This document shows, piece after piece, positions 1 to 8,044 of a stretch of 48,395 nucleotides of DNA. The stretch covers positions 1 through 48,395 of the forward strand of contig NZ_BOMH01000082.1 in the NCBI RefSeq assembly GCF_016862095.1. The letters run 5' to 3'. Every line of letters starts with the position of its first letter. Positions within the stretch are counted from its first letter, which is position 1. This stretch comes from Actinoplanes cyaneus (GTDB taxonomy: Bacteria; Actinomycetota; Actinomycetes; Mycobacteriales; Micromonosporaceae). A program made the translations under genes and the position numbers. The notes under the pieces were generated by a model that was not told where the DNA came from, searched no databases, and saw only the letters and a program-made list of their open reading frames with translations.

Positions 1-2
1 TC

Positions 3-308
3 CATGCGGACCTGCAGGAGTGGGAGACTGCGGTTGAGGTCACCACCCGAGCATTGCGGACGTCGGGGTTGCCGGCTGCGATACCCATCCGTGTCTGGAT
101 TCTCCAGACGAGGGTCCGGGCCTACCGGGAACTCGGTGATCTGGCAGCAGCCCGCGCGGACCTCGAAACGATATGGGAAATCAAGAAGGTGGACGGCGAT
201 GCATCGGGCCTGCTTGCAGTAGAGCAGGAGCTGGAAGCCCTGAACGGACGGCAGGCAACTGGACACGCCGAGACCTCGCATGTCCAGAAGGCCTCGCACC
301 CCGATTGA
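3..308 (+). CDS. C-terminal end of a TPR-containing NB-ARC regulator (5' cut by window edge)
   Basis: Only the last 101 codons are in the window; the open frame enters from the left edge and stops with TGA. The sequence (HADLQEWETAVEVTTRAL, then RAYRELGDLAAARADLETI) aligns with the C-terminal TPR tail of the two complete NB-ARC regulators at 5052-7346 and 8045-10294, for example HVYVHLQQWEKAVDAVTTAL in the latter. It is therefore most likely the end of a third member of that family. The role, by family, is an ATP-dependent transcriptional regulator. A 7-bp-arm hairpin follows the stop directly. The N-terminal domains cannot be seen. Confidence 0.7.
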   Translation, partial: HADLQEWETAVEVTTRALRTSGLPAAIPIRVWILQTRVRAYRELGDLAAARADLETIWEIKKVDGDASGLLAVEQELEALNGRQATGHAETSHVQKASHPD

Positions 309-309
309 C

Positions 310-324
310 GCTCCGTTACGGAGC
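310..324 (+). terminator. Short hairpin after the partial regulator
   Basis: GCTCCGT-T-ACGGAGC is a perfect 7-bp inverted repeat two bases after the stop codon. It has no T-run and is short, so it is a weak terminator candidate. The rest of 325-543 holds no convincing gene. Confidence 0.3.
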
Positions 325-542
325 TGAGCGGAACCAGGTGGGGGCCAAATGGAGTGTGCTCTGCGTTGGCAGGAGTGCATGACGCGGCGCGAGATGCCTA
401 TCGGAACGGTTGTGGTTCAGTGGGTGCTCCATCGGGTCACCGCCCGCATCGCGGCATGGCACCTTCGGTCTTGCTCAGATCGCGAGTGGCTCGACGGTCC
501 GGCATAAATCAGCCCGTCGAGTGGTTGACGCGGTCAGATTCA

Positions 543-564
543 AGTAACTGACACGTCAATTACT
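543..564 (+). promoter_or_regulatory. 22-bp near-palindromic operator upstream of the LLM oxidoreductase
   Basis: AGTAACTGACA/CGTCAATTACT is an inverted repeat with 18 of 22 positions matching its own reverse complement (AGTAA, TGAC, GTCA and TTACT are symmetric). It ends 11 bp before the ATG and runs into the ribosome-binding site, a position typical of a repressor operator. The outer AGTA/TACT ends recall sites of small winged-helix repressors (HxlR or MarR type), but no such regulator is encoded next to it in this window. The family assignment is a guess; the symmetry is seen directly. Confidence 0.55.
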
Positions 565-575
565 AGGGGGCGGCC

Positions 576-1604
576 ATGACCGATCTGATTCTGGGCCTGG
601 ACACGTTCGGCGACGTGCCGTCGGACGACTCCGGCGCGCTGCTGTCCGATGCTGCCGCGATCCGCCAGGTCGTCGACGAGGCGGTCCTGGCCGATGACCT
701 GGGCGTGGACGCAATCGCGCTGGGGGAGCACCACCGGCCGGAGTATTCGATCTCGACGCCGGAGACCGTGCTGGCCGGCATTGCCACCCGGACCAAACGG
801 ATCAAGCTGGGCTCCGGGGTGACGGTGCTCAGCTCTGACGACCCGGTTCGAGTCTTCCAGCGGTTCGCCACGGTCGACGCGTTGTCGAACGGACGGGCCG
901 AGACCATCCTCGGGCGAGGCTCATTCACTGAGTCGTTCCCTCTCTTCGGCTACGACATGGCCGACTACGACGTGTTGTTCGAGGAGAAGCTCGATCTGTT
1001 CGTGAAGCTTCTCGATGAGAAGCCGGTGACCTGGAGCGGCACGACCCGGCCGGCGTTGGAGAATGCGGACGTCTACCCGAAGACCGAGTCGGGACGGTTG
1101 TCGGCGTGGGTGGGCGTCGGCGGGTCGCCGCAGTCCGTGGTGCGTACGGCCCGGCACGGTCTGCCGCTGATGCTGGCCATCATCGGTGGGCAGCCGCAGC
1201 GGTTCGCGCCGTATGTCGACCTGTACCGGCAGGCCGCGGAACAGTTGGGCACAGTTGCGGGCCTGGTCGGCATGCACTCGCCGGGGTTCGTCGCCGACAC
1301 CGACGAGGAGGCCAAAGAGCTGTTCTACCCCGCCTACAAGGTGCAGATCGACCGCATCGGCGCGCTGCGGGGCTGGCCCCCTCTGCGGCGATCCACCTTC
1401 GATGCCGAGGTCGAGCACGGTTCGCTCTACATCGGCTCGCCGGAGACCGTCGCCCGCCGGATCGCTCAGGGCGCCGGTGCGCTGGGGGTGGACCGCTTCG
1501 ATCTGATCTACACCGCTGGAGCTCAGTCCACGAGCGCCCGGATGCGGGCCGTCGAGCTCTTCGGTTCGAAGGTTGCTCCCATGGTGCGGGACATGATGGC
1601 CTGA
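576..1604 (+). CDS. LLM-class flavin-dependent oxidoreductase
   Basis: A 342-residue protein of the bacterial-luciferase-like monooxygenase superfamily (TIM barrel, FMN or F420 cofactor, cytosolic). Visible family features are the N-terminal strand LILGLDTFGDV, ADDLGVDAIALGEHH near residues 40-55, the barrel segment IKLGSGVTVLSSDDPVRVFQ, the ETILGRGSF motif and a C-terminal GSPETVARRI helix seen in most LLM enzymes. Length and the LGLDTFGD opening fit the Atu2307/SP_0267-like subgroup. The substrate is unknown. The ATG has a GGGGGCGG ribosome-binding site. The gene stands alone, with an operator-like palindrome before it and a strong hairpin after it, so it is probably monocistronic and induced by its own repressor. 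Confidence 0.85.
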   Translation: MTDLILGLDTFGDVPSDDSGALLSDAAAIRQVVDEAVLADDLGVDAIALGEHHRPEYSISTPETVLAGIATRTKRIKLGSGVTVLSSDDPVRVFQRFATVDALSNGRAETILGRGSFTESFPLFGYDMADYDVLFEEKLDLFVKLLDEKPVTWSGTTRPALENADVYPKTESGRLSAWVGVGGSPQSVVRTARHGLPLMLAIIGGQPQRFAPYVDLYRQAAEQLGTVAGLVGMHSPGFVADTDEEAKELFYPAYKVQIDRIGALRGWPPLRRSTFDAEVEHGSLYIGSPETVARRIAQGAGALGVDRFDLIYTAGAQSTSARMRAVELFGSKVAPMVRDMMA

Positions 1605-1614
1605 GTGTGTTGTT

Positions 1615-1646
1615 CGCCTGTTCCGCGTCGCGACGCGGAACAGGCG
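1615..1646 (+). terminator. Hairpin terminator of the LLM oxidoreductase gene
   Basis: A perfect 32-bp palindrome: CGCCTGTTCCGCGTCG followed at once by its complement. It starts 11 bp after the stop codon. Without a T-run it is a typical actinobacterial hairpin terminator. It could serve the convergent lipoprotein gene too. Confidence 0.75.
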
Positions 1647-1754
1647 GGCGCGGTGTCTGGCGCAGACGTCCCGACCCTCTGCGCCATCGTCACGGCCGCC
1701 AGTACAGCTAATTGATCCAGCGCGCCCGTCGTTGCCGAAAGTCGGCGGCGGATC

Positions 1755-2102
1755 TCAGCGCTTGGCTGAAGTTGCGACGCTGGCGGCCGGCGACGTGTCG
1801 GCCGCGATCTCGTTGCCTTGTGCGTCGAGGCGATGAGTGCGCCAGTAGACATCCCACTCGTCGCCGACGTGACGGGGCACCTTGCCGTCCGGGTAGCGGA
1901 CGAAGCCCGTATCCGGCTCCTGGCCGTCAGGGACGCAGTAGCTGCCCGGGCCGTTCACCTGCGCTGCCGGGTACTCGCCGTTCTTGCAGGTGGCGTCCTG
2001 CGAAGAACAGCCGCTCACCAGCAGGAAGGCGAGTGCCGCTGCTGCCTGGAGTGCGAGCCATCGGCCGCCGTGATCGCGCAGGCCGGATCGGAGGTGTGGC
2101 AT
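1755..2102 (-). CDS. Small lipoprotein, SCO0607-like
   Basis: A 115-residue predicted lipoprotein. The signal peptide has an arginine-rich n-region (MPHLRSGLRDHGGRW), a hydrophobic core (ALAFLLV) and a lipobox ending SGC, with the lipidated Cys near residue 32. The mature part holds C-K-N-G-E-Y-P, YCVPDGQEPDTGFVRYP and GKVPRHVGDEWDVYW, a pattern I associate with the SCO0607-family lipoproteins of Streptomyces; their function is unknown. The internal ATG was chosen over a longer open frame because it starts the signal peptide and has AGGAAAGGA just upstream. It would be anchored on the outer face of the membrane. Convergent with the LLM gene. Confidence 0.7.
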   Translation of the reverse strand: MPHLRSGLRDHGGRWLALQAAAALAFLLVSGCSSQDATCKNGEYPAAQVNGPGSYCVPDGQEPDTGFVRYPDGKVPRHVGDEWDVYWRTHRLDAQGNEIAADTSPAASVATSAKR

Positions 2103-2242
2103 GAGTGGTTCCTTTCCTGTGTGGCGATCATGCTGGCATGCGTTCGCCAGGACACCGGGCGGCGGCCCTACCCAGCTGGGCGAGACGCGAGCGATGCGAC
2201 GGTCCTGGCTGACTGCACCGCAGGCAGGAGCAGCCGTTAAGT

Positions 2243-2257
2243 TGAGAATCATTTGCG
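2243..2257. promoter_or_regulatory. Possible Zur/Fur-like half-conserved box
   Basis: TGAGAATCATTTGCG lies in a short AT-rich dip between the divergent lipoprotein and oxidoreductase genes. Its left half matches the TGAnAATCATT half of actinobacterial zinc/iron uptake repressor boxes; the right half matches only partly. Weak call, based on pattern alone. Confidence 0.25.
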
Positions 2258-2377
2258 TTCTGTGCAACCTTCTGTAGCCCGGCGAGCGTCAGGTGTCTGC
2301 CGGAGGCGGCAGCCCGGGTCGGCTCGATAGCACAGGAGCGTCTCGCTCGGGTCGACAGAGCAGGCGACAGGAGATCA

Positions 2378-2932
2378 GTGGAGATCGCCATCGTGGGCCG
2401 TGGGCACCTGGGCTCTGCCTTGTCCCGGTTCTGGTTGGCTGCCGGCCATCAGGTCACTGCTCTGGGCCGCGAAGGCGGGGACGCCAGTGGCGCCGACGTG
2501 CTGGTCGTTGCGGTGCCCGCGGTTTCTGTCGCGCGTGCCCTACGGGTGGTCGACGGATACCGCGGGGCGGTGACGATCGACGCGACGAACTTGCAGGGTC
2601 CTCCACCAGTCGACCACCTGTCCCTGGCACATCTGGTGCAGTCGCTGGTGGGAGGCCCGGTCGCGAAGGCGTTCAACACTGACTATGCGCTGCTGTACGA
2701 CGAGATCGAGCGCCAGCAGACCCGTCCGAGCCATCTGTATGCCGCCGACGCAGCCGCCCGGCCCGTCGCTGAACGGCTCATCCGTGACGTCGGCTTCAAG
2801 CCGGTCTTCGTCGGAGACCTCAGCCATGCTCCGCTGCTGGAGCAGCATCTACGCCTGGTCCGCGCCATCGCGGCGAACGGGTACGGACCCTACTTCTCCT
2901 GGTACGGCGCCCCGGGTGAACTGTGGACCTGA
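2378..2932 (+). CDS. NADP-binding oxidoreductase, F420-dependent NADP reductase-like (copy 1)
   Basis: A 184-residue Rossmann-fold protein. It opens with the dinucleotide-binding loop IAIVGRGHLGSAL and has VLVVAVP as the fourth strand, then IDATNLQGPPP, VGGPVAKAFNTDY and GFKPVFVGDL. The conserved KAFNT segment is typical of the NADPH:F420 reductase-like (NPD) family. The likely role is hydride transfer to a small cofactor or substrate; the actual partner is unknown. GTG start with AGGAG 5 bp upstream. About 77% identical by hand count, without gaps, to the gene at 17672-18226, so the two are recent paralogues. No 18-bp box of good quality was found upstream, unlike copy 2. Confidence 0.8.
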   Translation: MEIAIVGRGHLGSALSRFWLAAGHQVTALGREGGDASGADVLVVAVPAVSVARALRVVDGYRGAVTIDATNLQGPPPVDHLSLAHLVQSLVGGPVAKAFNTDYALLYDEIERQQTRPSHLYAADAAARPVAERLIRDVGFKPVFVGDLSHAPLLEQHLRLVRAIAANGYGPYFSWYGAPGELWT

Positions 2933-3106
2933 CGACCAGCCGTCTGCAGATCCCCGATGCGGATCGTGAGCGCGGTAGTCGATGTTGGGTCGGTTGTGTA
3001 CGCGGCCCGGTACCGCTAGCCCTACCGCACACCTGCCAGGTAGCTCCATGGTCGGTCAAGTTGATCTCGAGGAGGCTCGAAAGGAATTCGAGTTGAAGGA
3101 GATCCT

Positions 3107-4255
3107 GTGTCCGACCTCTACATGCCCCGCCGGATCGGCCGGGCCGCCGTGGTGCTCGCCGCTGGTGCGGTGGCCGTGGCCGGCACACCAGCCGTCGCGC
3201 ACGAACGTGACGCTGTCCGGTCGAGCGTGACCGCCTTGGTCAGCGAGAGCCACTTCCCTGGAGCAGTAGCCACTGTTCGCGGCCGCGACAAGAAAGCCCG
3301 CCACTACAGCGCGGGAGTGGCCGACCTTCGCACCGGGGCGACAATCCCCGCGAACGCCCAGATCCGGATCGGCAGCAACACCAAGACGTTCACGGCCGTC
3401 GTCGTGCTTCAGCTCGTCGGCGAGGGCCGGGTCAAGCTCGACGAGCCGGTGGAGACCTACCTGCCGGGTCTAGTACGGGGCGACGGCATCGACGGGCGGC
3501 GGATCACCGTGCGGCAACTGCTGCAGCACACCAGCGGTTTGCCTGACTATGCCGCCCAGTACCTGGCTGACGACATCTTCCCGGTGCAGCACCGCTATGT
3601 CACACCGCGGGACCTTCTCGATCTAGCTCTCACCGAGAAGGCCCACTTCGCGCCGGGGCAGAGCTGGGAGTACAGCAACACCAACTACCTGCTCGCCGGA
3701 ATGCTCATCGAACGAGTCACCGCCCGTCCGGTCGGCGAGGAGATCACTCGGCGCATCATTCAGCCCCTGGGTCTGCGGCACACCTACTTCCCGGGCGCCG
3801 GCGAGGAGAGCATCCGGAAGCCGCATCCGATCGGTTACCACGCCTCCACACCCGGCGGGAGACTTCGGAACGTCACGACCTTGGACCCGTCCTGGGCCTG
3901 GGCGGCGGGCGGCATGATCGGCACCACCGAGGACCTCAACACGTTCTATTCCGCCCTGCAGGCCGGTCGGCTGCTCGCACCGGCTCAGCACGAGCAGATG
4001 CGGACGACAGTGGCTGCGCCCGGCATGTGGGCCGGTGCCCGGTACGGGCTCGGCATCATCAGCACCCCCCTGAGCTGCGGCGGCCTGATGTGGGGGCATG
4101 GCGGCGACATCTATGGATACGAGACGCGCGACGGCGTGACCGAGGACGGCCGAGCAGCATCGGTTGCCGTCACCGCGCTGCCCGGGGCGGTGCCGAACTC
4201 GCCGAATGCGGCCGACAGCGTGGTCCGCTTCGTCGATGTCGCCCTGTGCCGCTGA
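3107..4255 (+). CDS. Secreted serine hydrolase, class C beta-lactamase / DD-carboxypeptidase family
   Basis: A 382-residue exported enzyme. The N-terminus is a signal peptide (RRIGRAAVVLAAGAVAVAG, cleavage near A-V-A-H at about residue 32). The three family motifs are present: SxxK as S90-N-T-K93, YxN as Y189-S-N191 and the KTG-equivalent HGG at 331-333. S90 is the predicted nucleophile and K93 and Y189 the general bases. By family it acts outside the membrane on cell-wall peptides, beta-lactams or D-amino-acid esters; the sequence cannot tell which. GTG start with AAGGAG 7 bp upstream. The stop is followed by a strong hairpin, so it is likely a single-gene unit. Confidence 0.88.
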   Translation: MSDLYMPRRIGRAAVVLAAGAVAVAGTPAVAHERDAVRSSVTALVSESHFPGAVATVRGRDKKARHYSAGVADLRTGATIPANAQIRIGSNTKTFTAVVVLQLVGEGRVKLDEPVETYLPGLVRGDGIDGRRITVRQLLQHTSGLPDYAAQYLADDIFPVQHRYVTPRDLLDLALTEKAHFAPGQSWEYSNTNYLLAGMLIERVTARPVGEEITRRIIQPLGLRHTYFPGAGEESIRKPHPIGYHASTPGGRLRNVTTLDPSWAWAAGGMIGTTEDLNTFYSALQAGRLLAPAQHEQMRTTVAAPGMWAGARYGLGIISTPLSCGGLMWGHGGDIYGYETRDGVTEDGRAASVAVTALPGAVPNSPNAADSVVRFVDVALCR

Positions 4256-4304
4256 TCCGATGACGCACGTAGGAGCCTCGTGGTCCCGTTCACCACGGGG
4301 ATCT

Positions 4305-4338
4305 ATGCCAGGGCCGGTATCTTCCCCGGCCCTGGCAT
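4305..4338 (+). terminator. Terminator after the serine hydrolase
   Basis: A perfect 13-bp inverted repeat (ATGCCAGGGCCGG / CCGGCCCTGGCAT) with an 8-base loop, 50 bp after the stop codon. Confidence 0.75.
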
Positions 4339-4445
4339 GCGATTGAGGCGTCAGGCGGTGCAGCGCAAGGCATCGACGGATTGCATGCGTGCTGCCTCCG
4401 ATGACCGGTACGACGACACCCGGAAGCTGACTGCTCGCACGCACT

Positions 4446-4463
4446 TAGGCGATGACCACCGAT
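4446..4463 (+). promoter_or_regulatory. 18-bp box (TAGGCGATGACCACCGAT) before the sigma factor gene
   Basis: A near-consensus copy of the recurring box, 59 bp before the sigma start. GGCGAT and ACCGAT are direct half-sites 10 bp apart. The following 60 bp also match the leader of the second sigma gene at 35489. Confidence 0.6.
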
Positions 4464-4522
4464 ACGCGATCGGTCTCCCGAGCCGCACGCTGGGCACCCA
4501 TCGTGCCAACTGGAGAGCTTGA

Positions 4523-5065
4523 ATGAGTCATGACGTTCGCCCGTCCGTCCGGGACGTGGACGGGTATCGCGAATACGTGTCGGACAGGCTCGACGGCTGG
4601 CGTCGCACCGCCTACCGGCTCTGCGGCAACTGGCACACGGCGGAGGACCTCGTCTCCACCGCGGTGCTGAAGATCCTGCGCCACTGGGCGCGGGTCTCCG
4701 CGGCCGGCAATCCCGACGCTTACGTGCGGCGCATCCTGATCCGCACGCTGCTCGACGAGCGACGCCGCGCACGACAGGTGGAGCTGCCGGTGGAAGCTCT
4801 CCCCGAGCACCCCGGCGGGCGATCCGAGATGGATACGGTGACCGACCGGCGAACCTTGGTGACGCTGCTCGCTGTGCTGCCGCCGAGCCGCCAGCGGATC
4901 CTCGTGCTGCGCTACGTCCACGACCTGTCGGTGGAGGAGACCGCGGCGTACCTCGGCTGTTCGCCCGGCAATGTCAAGAGTCAGACGGCTCGCGCCTTGA
5001 GCGCACTGCGCAGCCACCCCGGTGTCACGGAACTACTCGCGGACCAGGAGCTCATTGCCCCGTAG
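4523..5065 (+). CDS. ECF RNA polymerase sigma factor, SigE family
   Basis: A 180-residue sigma-70 family protein with only regions 2 and 4. Region 2 includes AYRLCGNWHTAEDLVSTAVLKI (residues about 31-52); region 4 includes LPPSRQRILVLRYVHDLSVEETAAYLGCSPGNVKSQTARAL (about 119-160) with the helix-turn-helix. The length and the CGNWHTAEDLV signature match the actinobacterial SigE family (TIGR02983 type). It would direct RNA polymerase to a small promoter set. No anti-sigma gene follows: the next gene is convergent and the two stop regions overlap by 14 bp. ATG start after GGAGAGC. A second family member lies at 35489-36022 with a similar leader. Confidence 0.9.
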   Translation: MSHDVRPSVRDVDGYREYVSDRLDGWRRTAYRLCGNWHTAEDLVSTAVLKILRHWARVSAAGNPDAYVRRILIRTLLDERRRARQVELPVEALPEHPGGRSEMDTVTDRRTLVTLLAVLPPSRQRILVLRYVHDLSVEETAAYLGCSPGNVKSQTARALSALRSHPGVTELLADQELIAP

Positions 5066-7346
5066 CGGGTAAGGTACGCAGTTGCTCCTCCACCTCGCGC
5101 AGGCCGGCCGCGTCCTTGGCTGCCGCCCTGATGTCCCGCACTGCCTCGAGGTCGGCTCGCGCCATGGCAACGTTGCCCAGCTGTTGATGGGCTTGAGCTC
5201 GAACCAATAGGGTCCGGCTGCGAAGCAGCGCCGTGTCGGGCAAGTCCGAGCACTCGAGAGCGGTGGTGGCAACTCGCACCGCGGCGTCCCACCGATGGAG
5301 CCGCAAATGGATCTCCGCGATGCGGCAAAGGGCCCCGACTGTGGTCAAGGCTCTGAGCGCTTCGATAGGTGCCGTGGCTGGGCCTTGAGCCACGGCGGCG
5401 GCCCGCTCGAAGGCGCCGGCCGCTTCGTCGAGGCGGTCCATGTGCTGCAAGGCGATGCCTTGACTGATCAGCGCCTGTGACAGTCCGATCCAGTCCTCAG
5501 TCTTGGAAAAGAGGCCGACGGCCTCCTGCGCGGCCGTCAATTGCTCCTCACCGGGCCGATCCAATTCCGTAAGCGCCCATGCGCGGTAGTCGCGTGCCCA
5601 ACCCATCTGACGGTAGTCGCCGGCACGACGAGCGAGGACGAACGCCTCATCGGCATGACGAAGTGCGGCCTCGTACCCGACTACGCAGACGAGTTCTGCC
5701 CAGGCAAGATACCCGAGGTGGATCGCTTGGAGCCGATCGTCACCCAGGTGTCTGGCGGCTTCGGTGGAGAGGGCGAATACGTCGTGCCAGCGGTGCCAGT
5801 GCGGCCAATGGTCGGAGTACCAGTGCAGCGACTCGGCGACGTCGACCACGAGTTGATGCTCCCCGGCTCGAGCGGCTCCGGTCAGGGCGGCGAACCAGGA
5901 GTCACCTTCGGCCTGCAGCCAGGCCGCTGCCTCGTCCGCCGACTGTGCCGGGCCGGTCGCCGACCGGGTGTCACTGCCAGGGACGGGTGGCTCGAACCAC
6001 TGGCCCGCTTCGATGGTGGCTGTCAGCAGCCACTGCCGCCATCGCTGCTCAGCCGCACGGATCTCCTCCGGCGACTCCTCCTGGCGCAGGCGTGACTCGC
6101 CGTACGAGCGCAGCAGATCATGGGTGCGGAACCTGCCGGCGGTCGTCTGTTCCAGCAAGCTCAGCTCGACCAATTCGTCGAGCAGATCGTCCGTGTCGTC
6201 GGCCGGCCGCCCGATGAGCACAGCGGCTGCTTCCGTGCTCGTCGTGGTGCCGGCCGCGATCGGCAACCGGCGGAAGAGCCGCCGGGCCGCCGGGGACAGT
6301 TGGTCGTACGACACGGCGAACGCGGCGCTGACTTGCAGATCGCCCGCGGTGAGAGTGTCAAGCCGGCGATTGTCAGCGGACAGCCGGGCGATGAGATCGC
6401 CCGCTGTCCAACGACTGCGCGTGGCCAGCCGGTTGCCGGCCACCCGTATCGCCAGCGGCACATTCGCACACAGATGGGCGAGCTGCCGCAGCTCCGCGGC
6501 AGCCGTCCGGCGGCCGGGTGTCAGCTGTTCGAGCAGCGCGACGGCGTCCGGCCCACTCAACGGCGCCAGCGGCAGCCGGTCGACGCCGTCCAGTCCGCTC
6601 AGCATCCGACGGCTCGTGGCCAGCATCACTGCCGGGCCTTCGCCCAATATCGCCGCGCGCAGCTGCTCCTCGTCGGCGGCGTTGTCCAGCACCACGAGGA
6701 TGCGCTTGCCGGTGCTGACGCGGCGCCACAGGTCAGTGGCTTCGGACAGCTGTTGCGGCACTGCCGAAGCTTGGGGCTCGATCGCCCGGATGAGCCGTGC
6801 CAGGACGCCGACCGCGCTCAGCGGATTCTGGGCGAAGCCTTGCAGGTCGACGAAGTATTGACCGTCGGGAAACTTGGCGGAGAGCTGCCTCGCCGCCTGC
6901 ACGGCCAGGGACGTCTTGCCGATCCCCGGTGGCCCGCTGATCAGTAGACACCGGCCGCCTCGTCCAGCACCGCCGATGCCGTCCCGGATCTTCCGCAATT
7001 CGTCGGAACGGCCGGTGAAGTCCGCTACGACCCGCGGTAGCGGCAGGTCGGTGTACGTGTCGATTCGTGGTAGGTCCTTCGTGCGCCCGGCTCGTGCGGC
7101 TGCGGCCAGCGCGTGCCGGTCATCGGACGCCAGCCGCAGGGCGTCGGCCAGGGCGGCGATGGTGCTGGCTCGGGGACCTCTGCTCACTCCGCGTTCCATG
7201 TCGCCGATGGCGCGATCACTGATGCCGGACACCTCGGAGAGCTGCTCGAGGGTCAGTCCGGCGGCCACGCGCAGCCGACGCAGTAGTGGGCCGAGCGCTG
7301 CGGGCGCAGACGTTCCGATCCTGCTCTCCACGCCATCCATGATCAC
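5052..7346 (-). CDS. XRE-HTH / NB-ARC ATPase / TPR regulator (paralogue A)
   Basis: A 764-residue STAND-type regulator. It opens with an XRE-type helix-turn-helix (LGPLLRRLRVAAGLTLEQLSEVSGISDRAIGDMERG, about residues 18-52). An NB-ARC ATPase follows: P-loop GPPGIGKTS at 138-146, Walker B RILVVLD at 215-221, the LATSRRMLSG segment and the C-V-P-L-A-I-R helix near 300. A C-terminal TPR half then runs to ARADLEAVRD. AfsR-like proteins share this plan but start with a SARP domain. A ligand or partner probably binds the TPR part and triggers ATP-dependent oligomerisation. GTG start; an ATG two codons inside is equally possible. Paralogous to 8045-10294 and to the fragment at 3-308. Confidence 0.88.
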   Translation of the reverse strand: MIMDGVESRIGTSAPAALGPLLRRLRVAAGLTLEQLSEVSGISDRAIGDMERGVSRGPRASTIAALADALRLASDDRHALAAAARAGRTKDLPRIDTYTDLPLPRVVADFTGRSDELRKIRDGIGGAGRGGRCLLISGPPGIGKTSLAVQAARQLSAKFPDGQYFVDLQGFAQNPLSAVGVLARLIRAIEPQASAVPQQLSEATDLWRRVSTGKRILVVLDNAADEEQLRAAILGEGPAVMLATSRRMLSGLDGVDRLPLAPLSGPDAVALLEQLTPGRRTAAAELRQLAHLCANVPLAIRVAGNRLATRSRWTAGDLIARLSADNRRLDTLTAGDLQVSAAFAVSYDQLSPAARRLFRRLPIAAGTTTSTEAAAVLIGRPADDTDDLLDELVELSLLEQTTAGRFRTHDLLRSYGESRLRQEESPEEIRAAEQRWRQWLLTATIEAGQWFEPPVPGSDTRSATGPAQSADEAAAWLQAEGDSWFAALTGAARAGEHQLVVDVAESLHWYSDHWPHWHRWHDVFALSTEAARHLGDDRLQAIHLGYLAWAELVCVVGYEAALRHADEAFVLARRAGDYRQMGWARDYRAWALTELDRPGEEQLTAAQEAVGLFSKTEDWIGLSQALISQGIALQHMDRLDEAAGAFERAAAVAQGPATAPIEALRALTTVGALCRIAEIHLRLHRWDAAVRVATTALECSDLPDTALLRSRTLLVRAQAHQQLGNVAMARADLEAVRDIRAAAKDAAGLREVEEQLRTLPATGQ

Positions 7347-7428
7347 CTACTGACTCAGGAGCAGCAAACGGCCGCCTGTCGGCTGGTGATGCCGGTCTCG
7401 CGAGAATCCTCTATTGCTGTCCGGCAAA

Positions 7429-7446
7429 TAGGCGATCGTGACAGAT
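7429..7446 (+). promoter_or_regulatory. 18-bp box (TAGGCGATCGTGACAGAT) before the STAS gene
   Basis: A variant of the recurring box, with a perfect TAGGCGAT left half and ACAGAT on the right, 141 bp before the STAS start. Upstream of it lies paralogue A on the other strand; no clear minus-strand box was found here. Confidence 0.45.
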
Positions 7447-7509
7447 TCGCCACCGACCGGCTGATCGGCATGGTGAGAGCAGACAGACGACCTGTCCGGG
7501 TCGTCGCCT

Positions 7510-7530
7510 CCGGCACGGTGACCGTGCCGG
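7510..7530. promoter_or_regulatory. 21-bp perfect inverted repeat upstream of the STAS gene
   Basis: CCGGCACGGT-G-ACCGTGCCGG, with 10-bp arms around a single base, between the 18-bp box and the STAS start (57 bp away). It could be an operator or an attenuator hairpin in the leader. Confidence 0.4.
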
Positions 7531-7587
7531 ACGTTCCCGTCGATCCGTCAGGCGGGCCGGTGGGGCGAACTCACAGGAGACCGGGCC

Positions 7588-8016
7588 ATGACTGCATCTG
7601 TGTTCATCACCATCAACGACCTTTACCGCCGTGCCGCGGTGATCACCTTGTACGGCGAGTTCGACATCAGCGGCGTGGACGCTGTCACGGAGGCGGTCGA
7701 GATCGCCTCCGGCCCTGGCAAGCGCTTCGTTCTCGTCGACCTGCACCACTTGACCTTTCTCGACATGGCCGGCACCGGCGCCCTGCTGCAGTGCCGCGCC
7801 GCTGCCGCGAGCGCCGGCGTCGACCTGAAGATCACCGGAGCGGCGGGCTTCGTCCGGCGGGTGCTCGACATCGCCGGAGTGCTCCCACTGCTGGAAGGCG
7901 GGACCACGCGGCCCCGCGTCGACCGGGCGCTGATGACGGTTCCCTTCCCGGAGGTGGACGCAGCGGCACAGCGGCCGCCGGCATCAGCGATCCGGTCCTT
8001 GGTGTCCCCGAGTTAG
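7588..8016 (+). CDS. STAS-domain protein, anti-sigma factor antagonist-like
   Basis: A 142-residue single STAS domain, similar to SpoIIAA/BldG antagonists that release sigma factors by binding anti-sigma kinases. Family landmarks are the strand AVITLYGEFDIS, FVLVDLHHLTFLDMAGTGALL and the C-terminal ITGAAGFVRRVLDIAGV. The usual phosphoserine directly after Asp (D-S-[SA]-G) is replaced: here it reads D59-M60-A61-G62. The domain therefore probably cannot be switched by serine phosphorylation and may be always active or may bind something else. ATG start after CAGGAGA. It is boxed in by two paralogous NB-ARC regulators on the opposite strand and preceded by an 18-bp box and a palindrome. Confidence 0.8.
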   Translation: MTASVFITINDLYRRAAVITLYGEFDISGVDAVTEAVEIASGPGKRFVLVDLHHLTFLDMAGTGALLQCRAAAASAGVDLKITGAAGFVRRVLDIAGVLPLLEGGTTRPRVDRALMTVPFPEVDAAAQRPPASAIRSLVSPS

Positions 8017-8044
8017 CGGCAACGACGCCCCGAGCCGGCGGCGA

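Noticed and set aside
2161..2200. Minus-strand TAGGG-containing stretch before the small lipoprotein gene
   Set aside because: Aligns with the box only after gaps.
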